From Jackrogersella multiformis (lineage: Eukaryota > Ascomycota > Sordariomycetes > Xylariales > Hypoxylaceae), in the NCBI GenBank assembly GCA_902806575.1, contig CADCXD010000002.1:496001-560000 (forward strand): DNA of 64,000 nt, read 5' to 3'. The position numbers were made by a program, and so were the translations under genes. Shown here in pieces: positions 56,099 through 64,000 of this stretch. The notes beneath the pieces were generated by a model. The model did not search any database, was not told where the DNA came from, and was given only the letters and a program-made list of their open reading frames with translations. Positions within the stretch are counted from its first letter, which is position 1; each line of letters starts with the position of its first letter.

Positions 56099-57010
56099 GG
56101 TCCGCGGGTTACACGAAGCACCTGTTCTTGCAGCCATGCTATCTAGGTACCTAAACCTAAGATCTTCTACCGGGACGGCGCTCTGGGTGGATGTTTTGGG
56201 GGCTAGGAAGGGGGGTTGGAGTTGGATGAAATGTTATGATGAGGAAAATGACAGGCTTCTAGGCTAACGAAAAGGAAGACAATTTATTATTTGATGATTT
56301 GCATGACTTTACTTCGAGGTAGTCTCTTTATCTCTGCGGATTCTTGAAGCCCGGATATCGAGATAGTAGCTACCTATGTTAATGTGTAGTTACGGAATAT
56401 CTTGAATATGAGTAACTGAACTGTTGAGACGGGTGTATTTGAAGTAGGTGTCCATCTAGGTATAAGCTTTCAACTCCCGTACATATCGCTTAGATTCGTA
56501 TATCTCGTCCTTCTGATGATACTTATGTCGGCATTCCCTACTCTCCCAGCAATCCGAATACGCCTTATAGCACATACTCCCCTTTCGATATAAAAACTAT
56601 ATCATTCAACACATAAATTCAGCATATCTGAAGCATAAATCTACCAGTTCGATTTAGCTGCCCAGTCTGGCAAAATATTTACCCCGAGTATAAAACTCAA
56701 CCACTTGGTTAATCTCAGGCCCAATACTGAATACCTCATCGGTATTAAAGAAAAGAAGCATGTACCATGTATCTCAAAGAATTCAACGTTCCAAATACTC
56801 AAAATATTTGATATTTATATATATCCTCATACTTACCAGTAAAATATCTCTATATAAGCAAAACGCCTATTGCGTCTAACTAACTTACATGCACTTATTT
56901 GATTGAATTTCACATCAAATACAACAATCGCACCCAACTACGAGACACCATGTACAGATTAGGTAGGCACGGCATTTGTATTACTCCAACTACCTAATCA
57001 TAGCATACTC
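56099..57010. other. intergenic between convergent genes
   Basis: AT-rich 3' flanks of the Smr and CDC123 genes; no gene supported. Confidence 0.5.
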
Positions 57011-58337
57011 CTATTTTTTATCGCCGATCTCCAAGCCGGCCACGTTATCCCTGTACTCGGTCATCTCCTTCCACTTGCGGGCGAAGTCGCGCATGCCGCC
57101 CTCGCCGGCTAGGCCTGCGTCCACTACGTCCTTCGGCAGCTTGTGGGCCGAGTACTGCGGCGAGCTGAAGTTGAACGCCGCCGGGTCCTCCTTCTCGACT
57201 AGCCGCAGCTCCGGCGCGAAGTCGTCGTCGTCATCCTCTTCATCGTCATCCTCGGATGTCTCGTCCGTCTCCGCCGCCGACCTTGCCTGCTCGTCCGCGC
57301 CGACGACGCCCAGCACCGGGCCCTCGGGGACCTCCATCTCCAGCAGCTCCTGCCAGTCGAACAGCAGGCTGTCGGTGTGCGGGGCCCAGGGGTTGATGTC
57401 GATGAGGCGGGCGCGGCTCAGGGGCTCGTCGTCACCCTCGGGAATGTACACGTCGAAGGCGAAGTTGCCGTCGGGGAACGTGTAACGCAGACTATTATTG
57501 AACAGCTGGCCGATGCGGCCCGTTATGTCCGCCCGCAGCGACTTCAGGAACTCGTAGAAGTTTAGGTCCCGCTGCGAGATGGCGACTAGGTTCCGGTGCT
57601 TCACGAAGCAGCGGAACTCCATGGCCGTGTGCGGGTTGAAGTACGACCGCAGCACGAGCACGGGCTTGAAGGGCGCGGTCTCGGAGCTGGCGGATGTGGA
57701 TGGGTTGCTGGTGGGCGTGCAGTCGTCGAAGGCGTGCTCTAAGTCATAGGTGACGAAATTCGAACTTTTTAGTAGTAGGTATATGTCATTAGGACTCGTA
57801 CACTTGATCGTGTTCTGGTGTGGTGATATCCAGGCGGCATCTTTCGGAGCCGTCCAGTTCAGCTTCGGCGCCACCGTGCCGCCTAATTCCGCGATCTTGT
57901 CCTTGATAGTCTGATGCAGGTCGGGAAATCTCTGGTTTGGCGGCAACCTCGGTGTCTCCTCTTCGTCGCTATCAGAGTCTGAATCAACTTCTTCAACGGG
58001 TGGCCGGAACGTTGAAGGGGCCGATTCCCATTCGTCGTCCTCTGGTTCAACACCATCGTCATCGGCGAGGATAATACCGTCCTCGCGGATGTACTCTATG
58101 AACTCGGGTGAAAGTGGGATTATCCGTGATTTAATACATGATGTGCGGTATCTAGTAGACTGTTAGTTACACGTGTACTATAGATATTTTTGTCCAATAA
58201 ACAGATCTTACTTACTTAGGGAACCATGAGTCGTATGAGCAGTTAATTATATGATCCCTTGTGATCGGGGGGAACTGCGGCGCCGAGTTTGCAGTCCCGG
58301 GCGATGATTGCGTATTAGTGGATGTAGGTGCAGGCAT
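57011..58337 (-). CDS. CDC123: Cdc123 (D123) eIF2 assembly chaperone
   Basis: Cytosolic ATP-grasp-fold chaperone that helps join eIF2-alpha/gamma during assembly of translation factor eIF2. Exons 58337-58216 and 58151-57011 give 420 residues. Conserved N-terminal words are HIINCSYDSWFPKYR (across the splice) and IPLSPEFIEYIREDGIILADD. Core motifs include PKLNWTAPKDAAWIS, NDIYLLLKSS, LRSYFNPHTAMEFRCFVK, ISQRD, FDVYIPEG (Asp near 274) and RLIDINPWAPHTDSLLFDW (Asp292, Asn294), all intact. Acidic low-complexity inserts sit near 90-105 and 335-345. The 64-bp intron is GTAAGT ... GTAACTAAC ... CTAG. Divergent from CWC21. Confidence 0.94.
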
Positions 58338-58828
58338 TTTCTACACTTTCAGCTTCCAGTAGGCACCAGAGCAAGTCTTCGGTAATTTGGGATATAAAAT
58401 TCGGGTTATGATTATTTAAGGAGGAACGTTATACTTTTAGATATTTATATCATGGAGCTAGAAGCTAACTAGGTACTTGGTGAGGTAGGTAGGATCTGAA
58501 TGACTGTTTTCTTTGCGACTCATGCCTACCTCGATTCTCGAACCTTACGTATGGCGGGGCAGCGGGGCAAAGTTGTGGCCCTCAGGGTACCTACCTAGGT
58601 ACATAGGTATTAATAGCCGTAACTTCAATTTAAACTGTACTGTAACTTAATACGCTGGCACGTACAGTAAGACCCACCTTTCAATTTCCGCCACTTCTTA
58701 CCGCCTTCCTTTCTCTTCACCTTCACCTTCAAGCTTTCTTCGACCTACAAGTACCAGAACAGCTAGTGTACATTATCTTTAACCCCATCGTCTAAGAAGA
58801 TCGCATAATTCGAACGACCAACGACACA
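58338..58828. promoter_or_regulatory. shared promoter of CDC123 and CWC21
   Basis: 491 bp between divergent start codons. CT-rich leader toward CWC21 at 58678-58745; a TACCTACCTAGGTA motif at 58589-58602. No factor site assigned. Confidence 0.45.
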
Positions 58829-59404
58829 ATGTCCGATAACGTCGGACTCTCGACGCCTCGTGGAAGCGGAACCTCCGGCTACGTCCAGCGCAACCTGGCG
58901 CACCTCAAGCCGCGCGACCGAGCCGCCCCCTACAACACCAAAGACCTCGACAGCTTCAGGCACCGCCAGCGCCAGCCCGACAAGGAGATCCTGGAGCACG
59001 ATCGCAAGCGCGAGGTCGAGGTCAAGGTCTTCGAGCTGCGGGACCAACTCGAAGAAGAAGAGCACGTTTCCCCGTTTGCGCGCGCGCGCTTGCTCCCGAA
59101 CAACTAAGCTAACTATTGCGGAAACAGTGTCGACGAGGATGAGATCGACAGACGCTGCGACGTCCTGCGGAAAGAGCTGCAGGCGAAGATGAACAAAGGC
59201 GGCAGAGACGCGGCGCCGAGAAAACCGCTGAAAGCCCATCAAGTCCACGAACTAGCCGATGCGAAGATCAGAGAGAGCGAACGGCTGCGGAGTGCGCTGA
59301 AGATAAGCAAGGACTACGAAGAGGGAAGCCATTGGAAGAGGCAAGAGGAAAGGTTACGAAAAGCCGTAGACAAGGAATCTTCCGACTCGAAGGGCAGAAA
59401 CTAG
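58829..59404 (+). CDS. CWC21: pre-mRNA-splicing factor Cwc21
   Basis: Spliceosome component (relative of human SRm300/SRRM2 N-terminus) that contacts Prp8 and Snu114 in the catalytic spliceosome. Exons 58829-59073 and 59128-59404 give 173 residues. The N-terminus MSDNVGLSTPRGSGTSGYVQRNLAHLKPR is the family hallmark, followed by RQPDKEILEHDRKREVEVKVFELRDQLEEE and the cwf21 domain core VDEDEIDRRCDVLRKELQ. The C-terminus is a charged helix. The intron is awkward: frame continuity favours a GTTTGC donor at 59074 and the GCTAAC-containing acceptor GAAACAG at 59127; GTTTCC at 59066 breaks the frame. The few residues at the joint (HVSP) are therefore uncertain. Confidence 0.9.
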
Positions 59405-59629
59405 AAAATAATCGGCACTTAATTCAGCATTGGTCGAGTATTCATCATGTTGCGCGTTGGCGTTCGGGACGGTTTACCTTGATTGATATCACAGTTTAGG
59501 GGGGTTATTAACTTGCGCACGGCTTCACATTATTCTAGGCACTGCAAATATTCATACGAAACGCAATCCATGGCCTGATGAAACACATGTTACTTTTGCT
59601 ATCACTGTCTATCTCTATGGGTATCATAT

Positions 59630-60935
59630 TTAATTGGCTGCCAAAATCTCCGCTGCGTCTACCGGACGAGCATGATCTTCCCTTCCATGGTTATTCCTCA
59701 GTTTCTCGGTTCGACGAGCCTTTTCGTCTGCTTCCTTCTGCCTCTCATGTTTGACATACGTAGCGTAGCGTAGAGTCCCCAGCGTCAGAACTGCCATAAA
59801 TATAATACCCAATACGGACCGGCGAATGAGCACCCATCTGAGACTTTCGATATCTGACCTGGAATCACTGTTGAGATCTACACTAATCTTTAGGTTGAGC
59901 TGTTGAATCTTTAGGAAACGATTAGTAGGTGAGAGAGCAAGTACTCGATAACGGATAACAAACAGTGCTCTCCATTGTCCTCTGCTCTTCCCGGACGTTC
60001 ATCCTGCGGTCGTTGAACATGCCTTTGACATCATCTTTCAACGTCATGAGATCCTGGCTCATTCTCTGGTTCAAAATATCGACTTCGTGCTGCAGCTGGG
60101 TTCGCTGCTGGCGTGTTGTCTCATCGGCACCTTTCCTGTTGTTTTGAACTTCGGCACTGAGCTCCGAGCAAGCAGCGCGAAAGAGATATGTTTCCTATGC
60201 CCCATTAGCAAGCGACGAGGGGCCGATTTAGAACGATGCGCCCACATTCTCAACATCGCTTTTGCTGATTAGCCCCTCCTGGGCATCGTCTAGGTTCTGG
60301 GCCAATAGTCCTCGAATGGCTTTCATGACCGTGATGGCCTGGACCTCAGTGTACCCACCGGCCTCTAGTTCTTTCACCAGACTGTATGTATCAAAATGAT
60401 GAACGTAGGGCGGTGTCGAGATATGAAGGTGGTGGGTCAGCTCGGGCGGTGGCATATGCAGCACCGCTTCCATTGGGCCGCTCTCCTGCATCTTGGCCTC
60501 CGTCGCAGCTTGTTGGGGAGTTGGGGACGACGGTGCGGAGGCTGTAGGTGTTCCCTGTGAAGTAGCCTCGCTCTTGTCTGGTTCTTTTGCTACTTTATCC
60601 TCCGACTCTTGAGGCCCAGGTGCTTGAGCTTTCTCCTTCTCTTTACTAACACCCTCTTTACTCGCTGGTTTGGAGCTCGATAGCTTCGATAAGTCCGTGC
60701 CGGGTTCTGGGAGATTGACGACATCTGGCATAATCGGCAGCGGCTCTACGGCTTTGCCATGCCTTTCAAAGACGGCCTGTCTGGAGGGAGTTGTCGATGA
60801 GAAGGCCGACATGCGCGGTTTGCAATCATTGAGAGACTTGCGACATCGGACCTTCGCTCTCTGGGCTGAAGACTCGCCGAAACGAGCCGCTCGGAATAGA
60901 TGAGGGTATAGAAACGTTAACCGAGCGGTCGGCAT
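59630..60935 (-). CDS. FMP32: mitochondrial coiled-coil protein, CCDC90/Fmp32 (DUF1640) family
   Basis: Exons 60935-60246, 60194-59964 and 59908-59630 give 399 residues. The N-terminus is basic and lacks acidic residues (PTARLTFLYPHLFRAARF), as expected of a mitochondrial presequence. Residues ~60-160 are low-complexity Pro/Ser/Lys/Glu. The conserved domain starts at about 178 (TYSLVKELEAGGYTEVQAITVMKAIRGLL), continues as a coiled coil (LFRAACSELSAEVQ ... LQHEVDILNQRM ... KDDVKGMFNDRRM) and ends with a membrane span (about 338-358, VLGIIFMAVLTLGTLRYATYV) and a charged tail. This is the layout of yeast Fmp32 and human MCUR1/CCDC90B, linked to inner-membrane complex assembly. All three phases agree; the first donor is GTGGGC, the second GTTTGT. 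Confidence 0.88.
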
Positions 60936-61126
60936 GGTTGCTAGCTGTGGAAGGCTATATGGATATATTTGAGAAATAATTATTCAAAGGGAACATGTTG
61001 TCTGAAGAAGTAGAGGAAGTTAAAGAGTAAATTGTGAACCTGAAATGCACCTGGGCAGTTAGTTGTATGCCGATGTATGCCGCATAAATCATGCTTAAGC
61101 AAGGAAGGCCGGGAAGTCAAATGTCG

Positions 61127-61142
61127 GGTTCCACGTGGAACC
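61127..61142. promoter_or_regulatory. 16-bp perfect palindrome with E-box core
   Basis: GGTTCCACGTGGAACC reads the same on both strands and has the bHLH target CACGTG at its centre. It sits 192 bp from the start codon of the FMP32-like gene and 862 bp from the other. A homodimeric factor site is an inference. Confidence 0.5.
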
Positions 61143-61226
61143 GTTTAGCTTGCTTGCAAGTTCCATGTGATTTAGATAATTGGTCTGTTTCTGGTGGGTC
61201 GATTTGTGCAGGCTGGCAACGACTAC

Positions 61227-61270
61227 CTAGTCTGCTAGTCTGCTAGTCTGCTAGTCTGCTAGTCTGCTAG
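61227..61270. repeat. 8-bp tandem repeat CTAGTCTG, 5.5 copies
   Basis: Exact head-to-tail copies in the divergent promoter. Confidence 0.95.
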
Positions 61271-62003
61271 TGTAGGTACACTAGTCATTAAAAGAACACT
61301 AGCACTAAAAGAATAAGTGTACGAAACGGTAAATGAACTAAAGTTATGGATATCCGTTATGCACGAGCAAGTAATCCGTCCCGTCTGGTTGATGTTACCT
61401 TAATAGTATCCGTTACCTAAAGTGGGGAAAGGGCCTCTCGTCACCCCGCAACCCGACATTGAAAACAACGCAAGACCAGCTGAAGGTGGGAGCTTCCTAC
61501 CGTACCCCTGTCCGCTAAGTAGTTTGCATGCAGTGCCAGGTCACCGATCTTTATTTTTCCATCTCAACAAGGCAGCCTCTCCCCTTTCGTACGACAACCT
61601 AAGAACTTATTTTTACCTTTGGCATGACAAGTTGGAAGTTGGAAGTTACAAATTGGAACTTTCCCTTCAAGGATTAATTCACCTCTTTTATTTTACTCTT
61701 TTTTCTCTTCTGCTTCTCATTTACTACCTTTCATCTGTCTGTGGTGGCTCCGGCCCATCAGAATATTCATGAGAAAGACGTAACCAATTGCAGCTGTTCG
61801 CTTTTTGTCGAAACCCGCTGCTTAATAAATTTATCGGTAGGTAGATAGGTCCAGATATCTACCTCCTCCAGCCTGGTCCACCATTGGCTTGCCCTACATT
61901 CCGAACCCTCCAAGTATCCGTCTTCCCGCATTCCTATCATCTTCCAACGGCGCCTCAACCTTAACTTAATCGGATCTGTCCGTTGACGAGCGTTTCCGCA
62001 GCT

Positions 62004-64000
62004 ATGGCCCCGGCCGATGCGCTATCGGCGCCCGGGTCGTCGAGTTATTCATCGGACACGATGGTGGTGGGGGATGGGACTTGGGATTTTACTAAGAATA
62101 CCTTCTTACTACCAAATCTCGTCGGGCTGAATATTGATACTATGCGATATAATGGTAAGCTGATATTCGGAATCGCTGCGAAGTAGTATCGTTTACTAAC
62201 CTCTCTGCTAGGTATGGGCAACCGCTTCTCAACGATACCACAATATCACCAATTGATCACCGGCCATGGCATTTTTGCTGTCATTACCTTTCTCTTCGTT
62301 ATACCGGCTGCGGTTATGTACGCAAGATTTAGACCATACGGCTCTTCTATTCGGTTACATGCATACTTGAACGTCCTCGCCGTCTTACTCTCTACTGTCG
62401 TATTCGTACTTGGGTGGTTCGCCGTGGGTCCGAATCGAAGTTTGACAAACCCTCACCATGGAATCGGATTGGCCATATATGTCATGATCATGGTTCAAAT
62501 CGTCGGAGGCCGCCTAGTGAAGCATATCCGTAGGAAGTCATTTAGACTCATGCTTCATCGGTGGCTCGGGAGAGCGATTGCAATACTAGGAATTGTGCAG
62601 ATCCCCCTTGGACTCACGCTCTATGGGTCTCCTTTGTATACTTTCATCTTGTACGCTGTGTGGATGGCGATCTTGGTTCTAATGTATTTCGTCCTCAGTT
62701 GGCGACACGAGAGCAATCGCGATCGTGATGATTTGATGATCCATGGCGGACGTTCTGAGGGTGGTATTACAGCATCGGAGTCCAAATCTGGGCGAGGAAT
62801 GGGATTATTGGGCCCGTTGGCAGCAGGGGCTGGTATCTGGGCGCTGTTGCGAGGGAAAAAGAACGACGAAGCTGAACGTGATCAAAGCCGCAGCAGATCT
62901 CAACCGAGCAGTCGTAGTCGTCCACCCGAGGTCATTCCATCACACAGAGGCTCTGAGAGCTACTTGTCAGATGAAAAAATCTCCGACAGGACGGAGAGAA
63001 CAAACCGCCACGAAGGTGGCCTCACGAATTGGTTGATTGATTTGGCCGGGCTTGTTGGGGCCGGAGCTTTGGTGAAGGGAGCCCGGGAAAAGAGAGAGAA
63101 GCGGAGATATGACGACGAGGAGTACTCAGCAGTCCCGACAGATACGCCTAGTGGATTTGGCCGTCCGAACCGGCCCCGAAAACCCGCCACTGATCAGTAT
63201 ACTGAGAGCGAATTTAGCGACGACCGAACAGAACTCCATCCAAGGCCACGCACTCCGCTATTGCCCGGTCCCAGAAACCCTGCGACTACAACCATCCTGA
63301 GTGATGGTACAGAACCTGTGACGCCACGCCCATCGCATGCCCGCCCACCACTTCCTGCAGAGAGCAGCTACATCTCGGATTATTCGTCATATGTGAGCCC
63401 GTCAAGGCGACCTGTAGATAGCGAGGAAAGTAAAGTTGGCAAAGGTATTCTCGGTGCCATTGGATTAGGTTGGTTCGCCAAGAAGATGAAGGATCGACAA
63501 GACAAGAAAACAGACGAAGAGCGGCGGAAAGAAGAGGAGGAAAGACGGAATGGCCGTCGCGGCTCAAAGTTTACAGGGGATGGTCTCAGTACCCCAACGA
63601 AGTCATCGCGACGTCGACCAACGCAATCTGCTCTAACCGCTACAACTTTTACCGCCGACACGGAATCATCCATGCTTGAAGTCCGTCCTCCAGGAACAAG
63701 CGTTAGTGGGCCACCGATGCCGCCCCTTGTATCAGGAGGTGCGCCAGTACCAGTTCCCATTCCGAGTTCATATACACATTCGCATTCACGGTCAAGGTCG
63801 CGATCAACAAGGAATGACGGTACCTCAATGCCGCCTATGCCATCAGACCCACATGGTGTGCTTCATCCACTCCGTCAAGAGTCTGCTACCGATTCTTTCG
63901 CATCTAGCGGCGGTGGACTGCATAGACAGAATTCATCACGGCATTACAGGGAAGGTGCTGCCGTTCCTGCAGCTGCTGGCGCCGCGAGTCTAGCCGCTGA
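62004..64000 (+). CDS. cytochrome b561-type membrane protein with long polar tail (partial)
   Basis: Exons 62004-62154 and 62212 to beyond the window; at least 645 residues, open at the right edge. After a ~55-residue extracellular-type N-terminus (TMVVGDGTWDFTKNTF) come five or so helices with the cytochrome b561 histidines: HQLITGHG, a His before AYLNV, NPHHGIG and LHRWLGR, expected to hold two haems. This matches fungal cytochrome b561/ferric-reductase-like domain proteins that pass electrons across a membrane. The remaining tail is polar: Ser/Arg-rich, two short Gly-rich hydrophobic pieces (LLGPLAAGAGIWALL, LIDLAGLVGAGALV, ILGAIGLGWFAKKM), a Lys/Glu/Arg helix, then Pro/Ser/His-rich sequence. 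The 57-bp intron (GTAAGC ... TACTAAC ... GCTAG) restores YNGMGNRF. No DOMON domain is present. Confidence 0.85.

Larger units (their letters stand above)
60936..62003. promoter_or_regulatory. divergent promoter of FMP32-like and cytochrome b561 genes
   Basis: Contains a 16-bp perfect palindrome with CACGTG core (61127-61142), an 8-bp tandem repeat (61227-61270), and a strongly pyrimidine-rich tract (about 61660-61745) toward the plus-strand gene. A 116-codon frame at 61422-61772 runs through the pyrimidine tract and is not called. Confidence 0.5.

Noticed and set aside
61422..61772. 116-codon frame ending in a hydrophobic stretch
   Set aside because: The hydrophobic part is the pyrimidine-rich promoter tract of the cytochrome b561 gene read as Leu/Phe codons.
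1..64000. CRISPR arrays, prophage, bacterial operons or transposase genes
   Set aside because: None seen; gene structure, introns and protein families are those of a fungal nuclear genome, and no transposase, reverse transcriptase or long terminal repeats were recognised.

Overview
The window is nuclear DNA of a filamentous ascomycete (Pezizomycotina), most likely a Sordariomycete. The genes have several short introns (mostly 48-190 bp) with GT donors, CTAAC/CTGAC-type branch sites and AG acceptors. The gene set is typical of the group: scytalone dehydratase, a group I G-alpha ending in CGLI, Dot1, Atg16 and DUF3716 and DUF4267 proteins. GC-rich exons alternate with AT-rich intergenic DNA littered with a palindromic TACCTAGGTA-type motif. 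The order or species cannot be fixed from sequence alone.

Layout. 0.4-6.5 kb: three metabolic genes, namely a monocarboxylate-transporter-like MFS permease (-), a retinol-dehydrogenase-like SDR (-) and the melanin enzyme scytalone dehydratase (+), with a tRNA-like fragment between the last two. 6.5-11 kb: gene-poor, repeat-bearing DNA. 11-19.3 kb: a 1000-residue Na+/H+ antiporter, Tom22, a DUF4267 membrane protein and a divergent kinase-fold protein, all (+). 20.2-24.2 kb: three small unrecognised (-) genes. 25.8-29 kb: a second SDR (+) facing a seven-helix-type membrane protein (-). 30.9-35.4 kb: a 1422-residue secreted GH16/Crh-like wall protein (-). 36.9-45.5 kb: housekeeping block of Dot1 (+), Atg16 (-), a secreted lactonase-type beta-propeller (-), Sas10/Utp3 (-) and 3-ketodihydrosphingosine reductase (+). 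46.6-50.4 kb: a DUF3716 protein with AT-hook-like motifs (-) and a G-alpha subunit (-). 50.4-54.9 kb: gene-free. 54.9-64 kb: a DUF1771-Smr protein (+), Cdc123 (-), Cwc21 (+), a CCDC90/Fmp32-like mitochondrial protein (-) and a cytochrome b561-type membrane protein running off the right end (+).

Most genes are independent eukaryotic transcription units. Three pairs are divergent across shared promoters: Sas10/KDSR, Cdc123/Cwc21 and Fmp32-like/cytochrome b561. Coordinates given for genes run from start codon to stop codon, and the exons I inferred are listed in the evidence; all splice sites were read by eye and checked for reading-frame continuity.

No clearly new multi-gene system stands out. 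The most unusual items are the GH16 wall protein (Glu-to-Asp change in its catalytic motif, Cys-containing modules, and a last intron whose retention would replace a His-rich tail by a GPI-signal-like tail), a 16-bp perfect palindrome with an E-box core in a divergent promoter, and the dispersed TACCTAGGTA palindromes.
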